Notes under the pieces: model-generated
Told to the model about the DNA's origin: nothing
Database searches by the model: none
What the model saw: the letters and a program-made list of their open reading frames with translations, nothing else
NCBI GenBank assembly: GCA_934488615.1
Contig: CAKSSJ010000010.1
Coordinates: 1 to 64,000, forward strand
Source: an uncultured Eubacteriales bacterium
GTDB taxonomy: Bacteria; Bacillota; Clostridia; Oscillospirales; Acutalibacteraceae
Direction: 5' to 3'
DNA: 64,000 nt
Shown: positions 15,413-24,557 of the stretch, piece by piece
How the letters are laid out: the number at the start of each line of letters is the position of its first letter
Numbering within the stretch: the stretch's first letter is position 1
Made by a program: the position numbers and the translations under genes

Positions 15413-15477
15413 CAATACCGCAAAATACGGTGTATGCCTCGCTTGAATCTATTTCGTATTTGCACGTTTAATTGTGC
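15413..15477. repeat. Truncated copy of a palindromic interspersed repeat
   Basis: Begins CAATACCGCA and shares the core GCCT-GCTTGAATCTATTTC and TTAATTGTGC with the reverse complement of the element at 36837-36923. The right end is cut off inside the rsmB gene, whose last two codons and stop come from the repeat. It stands in the opposite orientation relative to transcription from the other copy. Confidence 0.6.
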
Positions 15478-16772
15478 ACTCTTTCAACACAGGAAATAAA
15501 GAAACCGTCACTGCCGTGAATATGCGGCATAAGCGTCAGATAATCCGTATCATCGGCATATCGTTTAACCTCGGGCAGAACACGAACGCTTCTGAAATCA
15601 TCGTGCTCAGCCAAAAAACGCTTGATGACATTTTCGTTTTCCTCGGGGTTGAGGGAGCAGGTCGAGTAGACCAATTTCCCACCGATTTTTAGGTATCGGC
15701 TTGAAATACACAGTATAGAATACTGCAAATCGGATAATTTGTCAACTTCATCGCTTTTCTTGAACCTTATCTCAGGCTTTTTGCGTATAACGCCGAGTCC
15801 GGAGCAAGGCACATCACATAGAATTTTATCGGCGAGAGGAAGCTCTGAATTAAAAGCAGAACCGTCGTTTTCAACGGCTTTTATTTTTGATAAACCAAGC
15901 CTTTTTGCTCCGTCCTCAATCAGCTTCAATCGGTGCTTATATATATCGCAGGATATGACATTTCCGCTGTTGTTCATCGCCTCGGCAATAGTAAAGCTTT
16001 TGCCACCGGGTGCGGCGCAGATATCAATAACCGTTTCGTTTTCGTTAGCTCCGAGCGCCTTACAGCAAAGCTGAGAAGCAATGTCCTGAACATGAAACAG
16101 TCCGTCGGAGTACGCATTCGTTTTGTGAACGGCTCCCCCGTTCTTGACTGTCAGTGCACCGTCAACAATGCCGTTTATTTCACATTCAAAGCCTTCGTCG
16201 CTCAGAATTGAGCACAGCTTTTCTGCGGTAGTTTTTGTTGTATTTACTCTGAGCGAAACATCAACCGGACCGAACGATGCTTCAAGAATTTTTTCTGCAT
16301 TTTCCGTTCCGTAGCTTTCGCTCCACATTTTACAAAGCCATTCGGGTGCGGAATATTTTACGTTCATACTGCCATCGTCGGTAAGTCCGTTATTTGAAAT
16401 CTTATGTAAAACGGCATTTACAAGCCCTGAGGCAAATGCGGCACCGTTTTTCTTGACAAGCTTCACGCTTTCGTTGACAGCGGCTGAATCGGGAATCTTA
16501 TCCATAAAAAGAATCTGATATGCGCCGAGCCTTAATGCGGTCAAAACCTGCGGCTTCAGCTTCTTAAGCGGCTGTGAAAGATAGAGAGAAAGATTATAGT
16601 CAAGCGTAATGCGTCTTTCCGTCACACCGTAGACAAGTGCTGAAACAAACCTCTTGTCTTTGTTTTCGATTTCTGCCTTTTCAAGCGCAGTATCGAGTGC
16701 AAGATTTGAATACGCATTGTCGCGCTGTATTTTATTGAGTATTTCAAAGGCAGTCTGTCTGGCTGATTTCAT
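15468..16772 (-). CDS. rsmB: 16S rRNA C967 methyltransferase
   Basis: Sun/RsmB makes m5C967 in 16S rRNA. A NusB-like RNA-binding domain (about 1-130) is followed by the SAM-dependent domain with CAAPGGKSF, then CDVPCSGLG and the catalytic Cys in STCSLNPEEN. 434 aa is typical. The ATG has AAAAGGA 7 nt upstream. The last residues, before the stop at 15468, lie in a copy of an interspersed palindrome, so the extreme C-terminus may be recently changed. It sits between the zinc peptidase and rlmN. Confidence 0.94.
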   Translation of the reverse strand: MKSARQTAFEILNKIQRDNAYSNLALDTALEKAEIENKDKRFVSALVYGVTERRITLDYNLSLYLSQPLKKLKPQVLTALRLGAYQILFMDKIPDSAAVNESVKLVKKNGAAFASGLVNAVLHKISNNGLTDDGSMNVKYSAPEWLCKMWSESYGTENAEKILEASFGPVDVSLRVNTTKTTAEKLCSILSDEGFECEINGIVDGALTVKNGGAVHKTNAYSDGLFHVQDIASQLCCKALGANENETVIDICAAPGGKSFTIAEAMNNSGNVISCDIYKHRLKLIEDGAKRLGLSKIKAVENDGSAFNSELPLADKILCDVPCSGLGVIRKKPEIRFKKSDEVDKLSDLQYSILCISSRYLKIGGKLVYSTCSLNPEENENVIKRFLAEHDDFRSVRVLPEVKRYADDTDYLTLMPHIHGSDGFFISCVERVHN

Positions 16773-16784
16773 AAAAGTATCCTT

Positions 16785-17507
16785 TTAATTTCTTCGTGAA
16801 TTTCCGAGAAGTCTTGACGCATAATAAAGCAGGTTCACAATGGCTGTCGCGAGCGCCGCAACATAGGTAAGCGCCGCCGCCGTAAGAACTCTTTTCGCCG
16901 CTCTGTATTCCTCGCCTGCGAGAAGTCCGGTTTCGTCAATTACTCTCAAAGCACGTCTGCTTGCGTTAAATTCAACAGGCAATGTTACAAACTGGAAAAC
17001 AGCGACAAGTCCGTAGAGCAAAAGTCCTGCAATAATAATATAGTAGCCGAACGGTGCGTTCGAAAGATAAGCGAGAAAATATCCAGCAAATGCAATGATC
17101 AAACCGAATCTTGAACCGAAGTTTGTAACGGGAACAAGCGCCGAGCGAATCTTATTCGGAAGATAATCCTCTGCATGCTGAGCCGCATGACCCGCCTCGT
17201 GGCAGGCAATTCCCACAGCGGCAACCGAGGTGGAATTATACACCTTTTCGGAAAGTCTGATAACCTTTTCATTCGGCGAATAATTGTCAGTCAGTTCTCC
17301 TCTGCACGGTTCAATGCGAACATCGGTTATTCCGTAATGCTGCAAAACGAGCTGAGCCGCCGCGGCACCCGTCAGACCTCTTGAATTTCTGATTTTCGAA
17401 TATCTTGAGTATGTTGATTTAACTCTTATCTGCGCCCAGACTGCAAACAAAAGCACGGGAGCGGCAAATATAAGATAGCGTATATACTCTGAAAAAGAAT
17501 AGATCAT
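16785..17507 (-). CDS. Membrane zinc metallopeptidase, YugP-like
   Basis: Integral membrane protein of the YugP family with the zinc motif HEAGH (103-107). Membrane helices lie at about 8-25, then three or four more in the C-terminal half (about 130-235). Family members of about 225-240 aa are common in Firmicutes; substrates are unknown. AAGGTG lies 5 nt before the ATG. It sits between fmt and rsmB, where the Bacillus operon has no gene, so this is an insertion relative to that order. Confidence 0.85.
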   Translation of the reverse strand: MIYSFSEYIRYLIFAAPVLLFAVWAQIRVKSTYSRYSKIRNSRGLTGAAAAQLVLQHYGITDVRIEPCRGELTDNYSPNEKVIRLSEKVYNSTSVAAVGIACHEAGHAAQHAEDYLPNKIRSALVPVTNFGSRFGLIIAFAGYFLAYLSNAPFGYYIIIAGLLLYGLVAVFQFVTLPVEFNASRRALRVIDETGLLAGEEYRAAKRVLTAAALTYVAALATAIVNLLYYASRLLGNSRRN

Positions 17508-17516
17508 TTTATCACC

Positions 17517-18443
17517 TTATTCAAATTTTTCTCCAACCTCAATTTTATGTCCTCTCAAAAAATCGGCACAGCTCATGGCTTTCTTTCCCTGAGCCTGTAT
17601 GACGCTAATTTTTACACCGCTTCCGTCGCCGCAAGCGACCGTTATGCCGTCCTCGGTTGAAACAATTTCTCCTGCTTCACCGTTAGTTTTTCCGATTTTC
17701 AGCGTCTTATGAACCTTGTAAATCTCACCATTTAAAACAGCCGTTGCAACAGGCCAGGGGGAAAGTCCTCTTACCTGATCATGAATCTCATCGGCGGATT
17801 TTGTCCAGTCGATCGGGCAAAGCTCCTTTGAAAGCATCGGCGCATAGTTTGAAAGAGAATCATCCTGCTTCGTTCTTTCAAGCGTTCCGTCAATGATTTT
17901 TTTAATTGTTTTCGACATGACCTCTGCACCGAGAGCGGAAAGCTTATCGTGAAGCTCCCCCGCAGTCATGTTCTCACCGATTTCAGTATCGGCTTTTATA
18001 AGCATATCTCCCGTATCAAGCCCAGCGTCCATCTGCATGGAGGTTACACCACTCTTTTTCTCACCGTTGAGCACGCACCATTGAATCGGCGCGGCACCTC
18101 TGTATCGCGGAAGAAGCGAAGCATGGATATTAACACAGCCGTATTTCGGCAGATCAAGAATATCCTGCGGAATGATCTTGCCGTAAGCCACTACGATTAT
18201 AAGCTCGGGGTCAAGCTCCTTCAAAATGCCGTATGCAGTGCCGTCCTTCATCTTTGTCGGCTGAAAAACGGGAATATTATATTCGACAGCCTTTTCCTTT
18301 ACGGGCGGAAACTGCATTTTATGTCCCCTGCCCTTCGGCTTATCAGGCTGAGTAAAAACTCCGACAACCTCGTGACCGTCTGCAACAAGTCTTTCAAGAC
18401 ACGGAACGGCAAACTCGGGCGTTCCCATAAATACAATTCGCAT
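17517..18443 (-). CDS. fmt: Methionyl-tRNA formyltransferase
   Basis: Formylates initiator Met-tRNA with 10-formyl-tetrahydrofolate. An N-terminal Rossmann domain starts MGTPEFAVP; the folate and catalytic block HASLLPRYRGAAPIQ is at 107-121, with Asn106 and His107 before the family's conserved Asp. The C-terminal OB domain (about 205-308) binds tRNA. 308 aa is typical. AAAGGAG lies 9 nt before the ATG. It follows def, the enzyme that later removes the formyl group. Confidence 0.96.
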   Translation of the reverse strand: MRIVFMGTPEFAVPCLERLVADGHEVVGVFTQPDKPKGRGHKMQFPPVKEKAVEYNIPVFQPTKMKDGTAYGILKELDPELIIVVAYGKIIPQDILDLPKYGCVNIHASLLPRYRGAAPIQWCVLNGEKKSGVTSMQMDAGLDTGDMLIKADTEIGENMTAGELHDKLSALGAEVMSKTIKKIIDGTLERTKQDDSLSNYAPMLSKELCPIDWTKSADEIHDQVRGLSPWPVATAVLNGEIYKVHKTLKIGKTNGEAGEIVSTEDGITVACGDGSGVKISVIQAQGKKAMSCADFLRGHKIEVGEKFE

Positions 18444-18461
18444 CAGCGACAGCTCCTTTTA

Positions 18462-18920
18462 TCAGTTATCCTGTAGCTCACCGACAAGGTGGCTTGTGTA
18501 AAGTATACCGTCAAGGTGGTCTATCTCATGGCAGAAGCATCTCGCCTTAAGGTCTGAGCCCTTGTAAACGCACCATTTTCCCTCGCGGTTTTGAGCCTTT
18601 ACCATAACGGTTTTCGGGCGCTCCGTAATGCCGAATTTTCCCGGGAGAGAGAGACAGCCCTCCTCCTCATGCTGAAGCTCGGGCGATCTGTCGGTAATTT
18701 CGGGATTGATAAGCTCAAGGTAGCCGTCACCGCAGTCCATTACTACCACACGGCGGAGAATTCCGACCTGAACGGCAGCAAGACCTGCGCCCTTTTCCTT
18801 ATAAAGAGTATCCTTCATATCGTCAAGCAAAGTAAAAAGCCTGTCGTCAAATTTTTCAACCGTGCGGCTTTTCTTGTTGAGAATGGGATCTCCGACCTTT
18901 ACAATATTTCTGATTGCCAT
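18462..18920 (-). CDS. def: Peptide deformylase
   Basis: Metalloenzyme that removes N-formyl groups from new proteins. All three signature motifs are present: GAGLAAVQ (44-51), EGCLS (87-91) with its metal-binding Cys, and HEIDH (131-135). I chose the ATG at 18920, giving 152 aa beginning MAIRNIVKVGDP like homologues. The frame can be extended to a TTG at 18941, but that seven-residue extension has no support. AAAGG lies 13 nt upstream, a little far. The gene starts about 20 bp after priA. Confidence 0.95.
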   Translation of the reverse strand: MAIRNIVKVGDPILNKKSRTVEKFDDRLFTLLDDMKDTLYKEKGAGLAAVQVGILRRVVVMDCGDGYLELINPEITDRSPELQHEEEGCLSLPGKFGITERPKTVMVKAQNREGKWCVYKGSDLKARCFCHEIDHLDGILYTSHLVGELQDN

Positions 18921-18941
18921 TTCTGTAATCGAACCTTTCAA

Positions 18942-21389
18942 TTAAATAATATTTTCAGGGTTAATGTCTATATAAACAGATACCTCGCCGAAGGCTCTGT
19001 CCGTACCCGTATATTTGAGCATATCGGACATCAAGGCTCTGAAACGCTTAGAATTCTTGCATTTCAGAATCAGTCTGTATCTGAATTTATTGCTGATTTT
19101 TGATACTCTCGCCGTCATCGGACCGAGAGCAATAATTTTTTGATCGCTGTATTCGCCCACCAGCTCAGACTTGATTTTGTCTGAGAATTTTTGCGACGCA
19201 GCTCTGACCTTCGGTTCATTTTCACCGACAAAGCCGATAAGACAAATGTCGCAGTAAGGCGGATAAATCAGCATTTTTCTTGTTTTCAGCTCGTCGTTAA
19301 AGAAGGACTCGTAGTCCTGTTCGGCGGCAATTCTGATAACTTCGTTTTCGGGATTGCAGGTCTGAATAACAGCCGCTCCCTCATATTTTCCTCTGCCCGC
19401 TCTGCCGACGACCTGCGTCAAAAGGTCAAAGGTTCTTTCCTGACTTCTGAAATCGTCATTATTGAGCTGCTGATCGGCATTTATTACACCGACAAGCGTA
19501 ACGTTTTCAAAATCAAGACCCTTTGCAACCATCTGAGTGCCGAGTAAGATATCGTATTTTCCGTCGGCAAAGGCTTTCAGCTTGTTTTCATGGGAATATC
19601 TTCCCATTGTGCTGTCAGCGTCCATTCTGAGAATTCGCGCTTCAGGGAATAAAAGAGCAAGCTCATCTTCTATCTTCTGCGTTCCTGTGCCCGAATATCT
19701 AACGTCATGCGAACCGCACTCGGGACAAACATCGGTAAACGGCTCGGAATAGCCGCAGTAATGGCACATGAGCCGACCGTTCGCGTGATGATAGGTCATT
19801 GAAATACTGCACGAGGGACATGTCAAAACATGGCCGCACGCCCTGCACTCCGCAAAGGTATTGTACCCCCTGCGGTTGATAAGCAGAATCGACTGCTTAC
19901 CGTTATCGAGATTATATTGCAGTCTGTTTTTAAGCTCCTCGCTGAAATTTGAGGACTGCGACAGCGCTTCGGTGAGCATATCGACGATCCGAACCTCAGG
20001 CAATGCGGAGCTTGCATATCTTTTGGTAAGTCGGTTGACGGTATACTGACCCGCTTTGGCTTTTGCATAAGTCTCAATGCTCGGTGTTGCACTTGAAAAA
20101 ACAAGCAATGCCTTGTGATATGCACAGCGAAAACGCGCAACGTCCTTGGCGCTGTACCTCGGAGTTTGCTCCGATTTATATGTATGCTCCTGCTCCTCGT
20201 CAATAATAATCAGACCGAGATTTTCAAGCGGAGCAAAAACTGCGCTTCTTGTACCGACAACAATCCTGACATTTTCATTTTTAACTCTTTTCCACTCGTC
20301 AAGCCGCTGACCCGCCGAAAGTGCGCTGTGAAAAACAGCGACCTCCTTGCCGTAACGGCTCATAAAAAGATTAAGAGTCTGCGGTGTGAGTGCAATTTCA
20401 GGCACCATGACGATTACATTTTTGCCCTTGTCAAGCATCTCGTCAATAAGCCTGAGATACACCATCGTTTTGCCGCTGCCCGTTACTCCGTATAGAAGCG
20501 TTGCACCGCCCTTTTCGGTTGAATACTGACTGAGCATGTTTTCGTACGCCTGTTTCTGCTCGTCATTGAGAATAATTTCATTCCTTTGCGGTGTAATCGT
20601 CTTGTTTTCATAAGGGTCGCGGTAAATCTCATTTTCAAAAATCTCTACAAGCCCCTTTTTTTCAAGAGCTTGTACGACCGACGGAGTGAATCCCGTGAAA
20701 TAGCAAAGCTCCTTAACGGAAACGGTTCCAATATCATTGAGTACGTCAAGAACATTTAACTGTTTTTTTGTCAGCTTTTCCGTTGTTTCGAGAATTTCTC
20801 TGCCGCCCTCGGTCAATCTGACCGTCTTAACAGTCAGGTCGCCTGTTCTTCTGACGGAGTCAAAATTTCTAATCAGACAGCCCTTTTTCACCATTTTTTC
20901 AAGGACGGAAAGCTCGGGTGAAAATCCCAGCTTTTTTAAAAGCTTTTCGCCGTCAACATATCCTTTTTGTGAAAGAAGATAAGTGTAAATCTGCTTTTCA
21001 TCCGCAGAAAGACCGTTGACATCAACGCTCGGAACAGCAGAATAGGTCGTAATTGTCCTGTGACACATGCCCGACGGCAAAACTGCCTTAGCCGCTTCAA
21101 AAAGAGTGCAAAAGGTTCTTTCCTTGAGCCATTCCACAAGCTTTAGCATCTCGTCGTTAAGGACGGGAGCTTCGTCAATCACCTGTGAGATTTTTTTAAA
21201 TTTTTCGTCACCGCCGGTCTCCGAAACAGACATAACAATACCCTGTCGGCACTTGTTACCTCTGCCGAACGGAACCAAAACACGGCAACCCGACGAACAC
21301 TTATCGTCTCCGAGGAGGTATGAAAAAGGCTTGTCAAATGAAAACGCTGAGTTTTCCACGGCAACAGCCGCAACTTTTCTGACAGTCAT
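18942..21389 (-). CDS. priA: Primosomal protein N', replication restart helicase
   Basis: PriA is the superfamily 2 helicase that reloads the replisome at stalled forks. An N-terminal fork-binding domain precedes helicase motif I GVTGSGKT, the DEEQEHTYK Walker B block, then a zinc-binding region with paired CxxC motifs (CRACGHVLTCPSC and CHYCG...CPECG), and helicase motifs V-VI ending in QVVGRAGRG. 815 aa is normal for Firmicutes. GGAGG lies before the ATG. In Bacillus coaBC separates rpoZ and priA; it is missing here. Confidence 0.96.
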   Translation of the reverse strand: MTVRKVAAVAVENSAFSFDKPFSYLLGDDKCSSGCRVLVPFGRGNKCRQGIVMSVSETGGDEKFKKISQVIDEAPVLNDEMLKLVEWLKERTFCTLFEAAKAVLPSGMCHRTITTYSAVPSVDVNGLSADEKQIYTYLLSQKGYVDGEKLLKKLGFSPELSVLEKMVKKGCLIRNFDSVRRTGDLTVKTVRLTEGGREILETTEKLTKKQLNVLDVLNDIGTVSVKELCYFTGFTPSVVQALEKKGLVEIFENEIYRDPYENKTITPQRNEIILNDEQKQAYENMLSQYSTEKGGATLLYGVTGSGKTMVYLRLIDEMLDKGKNVIVMVPEIALTPQTLNLFMSRYGKEVAVFHSALSAGQRLDEWKRVKNENVRIVVGTRSAVFAPLENLGLIIIDEEQEHTYKSEQTPRYSAKDVARFRCAYHKALLVFSSATPSIETYAKAKAGQYTVNRLTKRYASSALPEVRIVDMLTEALSQSSNFSEELKNRLQYNLDNGKQSILLINRRGYNTFAECRACGHVLTCPSCSISMTYHHANGRLMCHYCGYSEPFTDVCPECGSHDVRYSGTGTQKIEDELALLFPEARILRMDADSTMGRYSHENKLKAFADGKYDILLGTQMVAKGLDFENVTLVGVINADQQLNNDDFRSQERTFDLLTQVVGRAGRGKYEGAAVIQTCNPENEVIRIAAEQDYESFFNDELKTRKMLIYPPYCDICLIGFVGENEPKVRAASQKFSDKIKSELVGEYSDQKIIALGPMTARVSKISNKFRYRLILKCKNSKRFRALMSDMLKYTGTDRAFGEVSVYIDINPENII

Positions 21390-21425
21390 TTTGTACCTCC
21401 GTAAGTTTTATCTTAGAATAGAATA

Positions 21426-21659
21426 TTAAAGATCCTTGATCTCGTCAGGCTCAACGATCTCGTACTTGTTGTTGAGAATTTCGTCAAGAGCAATGCTGAC
21501 AGGCTTTTCAACGAGAATGATTCCGTCCTCTTCTGCCTCCTCAGAGATCTCTCTTGCGCGCTTTGCGGTTGCTCTGACAAGAGAATAACGACTGATGTGA
21601 TTTGAAAGCACGGAGCTTAAATCGGGATTAAACTTGAAATTTTTGTTCTGATCAAACAT
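21426..21659 (-). CDS. rpoZ: RNA polymerase omega subunit
   Basis: Small subunit that aids RNA polymerase assembly. The core SRYSLVRATAKRAREI carries the conserved RYxLVxxxAKRAR signature. Start set at the ATG at 21659 (77 aa), which overlaps the gmk stop and has GTGAGG 9 nt upstream; the frame upstream of it belongs to gmk. The gmk-rpoZ order is conserved in Firmicutes. Confidence 0.93.
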   Translation of the reverse strand: MFDQNKNFKFNPDLSSVLSNHISRYSLVRATAKRAREISEEAEEDGIILVEKPVSIALDEILNNKYEIVEPDEIKDL

Positions 21660-22266
21660 TTTTACATACCTCACTTAAAAAAATATTACATCTGCTTACT
21701 TTGTGTGTTTCGGCATTTATAATTGTTATTATATCGTCAACGGCGTTCTGAAGATCGTCGTTGATAACAACGTAGTCATATTCCTCGCGGCATCTTTCGA
21801 TCTCCCTGACAGCGATTTTAAGGCGGCGGAGAACGTCGTCCTCCTCCTCACTGCCGCGATTTCGAAGTCTGCTTTCGAGAATTTCCATGCTCGGCGGCAT
21901 AATGAATATGCTGACGGCATCGGGATACATTTTTTTGATGCTGCCTGCGCCCTGCACGTCAATTTTGAGAATCACTGTCTCACCCTCGCTGAGCCATTTA
22001 TCAACGGGAGCCTTCGGCGTACCGTAATAATTGATTCCGTAACGCGCATGCTCCAAAAGCTCGCCCTTTTCAACCGAGCCGAGGAACTTTGCTTCATCGA
22101 CAAATATGTAATCAACTCCGTCAACCTCGCCCTCTCTGGGTGCTCTTGTGGTCATTGAAACGGATTTTGTTACATTGACGTCGGCTTTAAAAAGCTCTGC
22201 AATAACGGTGTCCTTACCCGAGCCTGCAGGACCCGAAAGAATAACCAGCATTCCGTTATTCCTCAT
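21652..22266 (-). CDS. gmk: Guanylate kinase
   Basis: Converts GMP to GDP with ATP. The P-loop GPAGSGKD is near residue 13, and the GMP-binding region follows (TTRAPREGEVDGVDYIFV). I chose the ATG at 22266, since the resulting MRNNGMLVILSG matches the usual MKERGLLIVLSG-type start and GAGGAGG lies 9 nt upstream. ATG 22251 is the alternative; longer frames run into remA. It overlaps remA by 11 bp. Confidence 0.95.
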   Translation of the reverse strand: MRNNGMLVILSGPAGSGKDTVIAELFKADVNVTKSVSMTTRAPREGEVDGVDYIFVDEAKFLGSVEKGELLEHARYGINYYGTPKAPVDKWLSEGETVILKIDVQGAGSIKKMYPDAVSIFIMPPSMEILESRLRNRGSEEEDDVLRRLKIAVREIERCREEYDYVVINDDLQNAVDDIITIINAETHKVSRCNIFLSEVCKNV

Positions 22267-22525
22267 CGTCCTCATCCTCCTCGTAATCCTTGTCCTCATC
22301 AAATCTGTTGGCAACTGTTTCGGCTTGGAGATAGGTCAGAATTACCTGATCGCAGTCGGTTATTATAACCGCTCTTGTGCGCCTGCCATGTGTGGCATCA
22401 ATAAGGGTACCCTTCTCCTTGCACTCCTGAACTATTCTTTTGATCGGAGCCGACTCGGGGCTGACGATAGCAATAATTCTGTCCGCATTTACCATATTGC
22501 CGAAGCCTATATTTATCAGCTTCAT
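22256..22525 (-). CDS. remA: RemA/YlzA-family DNA-binding regulator
   Basis: Small ring-forming DNA-binding protein that in Bacillus activates biofilm matrix and osmoprotection genes. The conserved part covers the first 75 residues (MKLINIGFGNMVNADRIIAI, then DATHGRRTRAVI). The C-terminus is a very acidic Asp/Glu tail, which is variable in the family. 89 aa. GGGGTG lies 5 nt before the ATG. It sits between yicC and gmk exactly as in Bacillus. Its targets in this organism are unknown. Confidence 0.93.
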   Translation of the reverse strand: MKLINIGFGNMVNADRIIAIVSPESAPIKRIVQECKEKGTLIDATHGRRTRAVIITDCDQVILTYLQAETVANRFDEDKDYEEDEDDEE

Positions 22526-22537
22526 ATTATCACCCCG

Positions 22538-23416
22538 TTATTCAATATTCTGAACCTGTTCTCTGATCTTTTCAACCTCGGACTTGATTTCAAGAACTCG
22601 TCTTGCAATCTCAACATCATTCGCCTTTGAACCTATCGTGTTAGCCTCACGGTTGATTTCCTGAACAAGGAAGTCCATTTTTCTGCCGATAGCCTCGGTT
22701 GCATTGAAAAATTCCTTGAGCTGAGAAATGTGGCTTCTCAGACGAACCGTTTCCTCGGCAACGGCAATCTTGTCCGCATATATTGCCGCTTCTGTAAGAA
22801 GTCTTGCTTCCTCAACATGGATATCGCCGAGAAGCTCCTGCATTCTTGCAAGAAGCTTTTGGTTATACTCCTTAACGGTTTCGGGTGAGCGCTTTTCAAC
22901 GAATTCAACATAGGAAAGAATAAGCTCGGCTCTTGAAACGATATCGTCGCGCAGCTTTTCGCCCTCGACCTCACGCATCTTGATGAACTTCTCAACAGCC
23001 TTTTCCGCAACGGCTTTAACTGCGTTCCAAATTCTGTCCTCGTCGGCCTCCGCCTTGCGGGTAACAAGAACATCATTCATTCTTGCGAGAATGCCTGCAT
23101 TAAGGTTATTCTCAATTCCGTATGTTTCGGAAAGCTCCTTGAAAGCCTTCACATAGCCGTCCGCAAGGGATTTATTGACCTCAACGACAACGGAATCATC
23201 CTCAAGGTTGTCCACCTGGACATAGCACTCAATCTTACCTCTTGAAACCTTTGACTGAACGAAGGATTTAAGCTTTTCATCAAGAAAACCGTAATTCCTC
23301 GGTACCCTTGAAGAAAAATCAAAATATCTGTGGTTTACGCTTTTAATTTCGACGGTGATATTCATGCCGTCGATCATTTCCTGACTTCGGCCGTAGCCTG
23401 TCATACTTTTAACCAT
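22538..23416 (-). CDS. YicC/YloC-family endoribonuclease
   Basis: The family has been described as endoribonucleases affecting small RNA turnover. It begins with the signature MVKSMTGYGR, an N-terminal domain (about 1-155) with EIKSVNHRYFD, and ends in the conserved C-terminal block FLVQEINREANTIGSKAND. The start at 23416 (292 aa) was chosen by that signature; the frame extends upstream only as overlap with the GNAT-like gene. It precedes remA and gmk, the standard Firmicute order. Confidence 0.9.
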   Translation of the reverse strand: MVKSMTGYGRSQEMIDGMNITVEIKSVNHRYFDFSSRVPRNYGFLDEKLKSFVQSKVSRGKIECYVQVDNLEDDSVVVEVNKSLADGYVKAFKELSETYGIENNLNAGILARMNDVLVTRKAEADEDRIWNAVKAVAEKAVEKFIKMREVEGEKLRDDIVSRAELILSYVEFVEKRSPETVKEYNQKLLARMQELLGDIHVEEARLLTEAAIYADKIAVAEETVRLRSHISQLKEFFNATEAIGRKMDFLVQEINREANTIGSKANDVEIARRVLEIKSEVEKIREQVQNIE

Positions 23417-23435
23417 ACTAATCCAACTTCCCGAT

Positions 23436-23804
23436 TTATTTATTCTTGCAGCAGCTTCCTGCAAGCAGCTCGGGGATCTCCCCTTCAAGTATATTATCTT
23501 TGCTTAATTTAAAGCCGAGTGATTCAGCAACCTCAATACCGTTCGGTGCCTTGTAATAAGCGATATATGCACCGCGGTTCGCTCCGTAATTCAACGAGCT
23601 TCTTATGAAGCCTTCAACCGTTTCATCGTCACTTTCGGTCACAATATCAATGATTTCCATTGTGTAGCCGTTAAGCCTGAAAACGGAAAAGCCGCACTCT
23701 GCGCCGCCGTTCGATATATCGAAGCCCAAATAGCCGTTAAGCTCTTTATCATTGCAGAACGGTTCGGGAAGCTTATCACTCGAAACAGGTGAAAATTTAA
23801 TCAT
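23436..23804 (-). CDS. GNAT-like acetyltransferase domain protein
   Basis: 122 aa, tentatively an N-acetyltransferase fold. A beta-rich core (CGFSVFRLNGYTMEIIDI) precedes a helix and AYYKAPNGIEVAESLGFKL, which resembles the C-terminal GNAT segment where a small residue is followed by GF. The acetyl-CoA pyrophosphate loop is weak or absent, so it may be inactive. It ends with a short GSCCKNK tail carrying two cysteines. It lies 9 bp after rluB and 19 bp before yicC in the same operon. Function unknown. Confidence 0.6.
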   Translation of the reverse strand: MIKFSPVSSDKLPEPFCNDKELNGYLGFDISNGGAECGFSVFRLNGYTMEIIDIVTESDDETVEGFIRSSLNYGANRGAYIAYYKAPNGIEVAESLGFKLSKDNILEGEIPELLAGSCCKNK

Positions 23805-23813
23805 ATTGTCACC

Positions 23814-24557
23814 TCAGAATTTATTGACCTTCATGCCCGATGATACCATGAGCTTGTGAACCTCGTCCTCTTTAAGCTCGCGCCACTTTCCGGGTGGAAG
23901 CATACCGAGCTTTAAAGAACCCATTGACGTTCTCTTAAGCCTTGCGACCTCAAGCCCGAGCGATTCGCACATCTTTCTGATCTGACGGTTCCTGCCCTCG
24001 TAGAGAACGATTTCCATAACGACGCGGTTATCCTGCTTTTCAATAACGTGCGCGTCTGCGGGAGCTGTTATTCTGCCGTCGATCTCCATTCCTGTTGAAA
24101 ATGCGGTGAGCATATCCTCGGTCACATCGGGACGAACCGTAACTCGATAGGTTTTCGGAATATGCTTGGACGGATGAGTCATGTGATTGGCAAATTCGCC
24201 GTCATTTGTCATGAGGAGAAGTCCCTCGGAGTCCTTATCAAGTCTGCCGACGGGATAAACCCTTGCGCCTACGTCCTTAACAAGCTCCGCAACACATTTT
24301 CTGCCCATTTCATCGTCCATGGTCGTAATAAAGCCCCTCGGCTTATGGAGCATGATGTAATAATGCTTTTTGTTTCCGACAATTTTCTTGCCGCTGACGG
24401 TAACGGTATCGTGCTTCGGGCTTACCTTGTCGCCAATCGAAGCGACCTTGCCGTTTACCTTGACCTTGCCCTGGGCGATAAGCTCCTCTGCCTTACGGCG
24501 AGACGCGACCGCACACATGGAAAGGTACTTTTGAAGCCTGATTCTATCATCAGTCAT
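23814..24557 (-). CDS. rluB: 23S rRNA pseudouridine synthase, RluB type
   Basis: RsuA/RluB-family enzyme making pseudouridine near position 2605 of 23S rRNA. An S4 RNA-binding domain (about 6-50) is followed by the catalytic domain with GRLDKDSEGLL (104-114), Asp107 being the catalytic residue, and NRQIRKMCESLG later. 247 aa. The start overlaps the end of the carboxypeptidase gene by 8 bp. Close to scpAB and a D,D-carboxypeptidase, as in Bacillus. Confidence 0.93.
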   Translation of the reverse strand: MTDDRIRLQKYLSMCAVASRRKAEELIAQGKVKVNGKVASIGDKVSPKHDTVTVSGKKIVGNKKHYYIMLHKPRGFITTMDDEMGRKCVAELVKDVGARVYPVGRLDKDSEGLLLMTNDGEFANHMTHPSKHIPKTYRVTVRPDVTEDMLTAFSTGMEIDGRITAPADAHVIEKQDNRVVMEIVLYEGRNRQIRKMCESLGLEVARLKRTSMGSLKLGMLPPGKWRELKEDEVHKLMVSSGMKVNKF

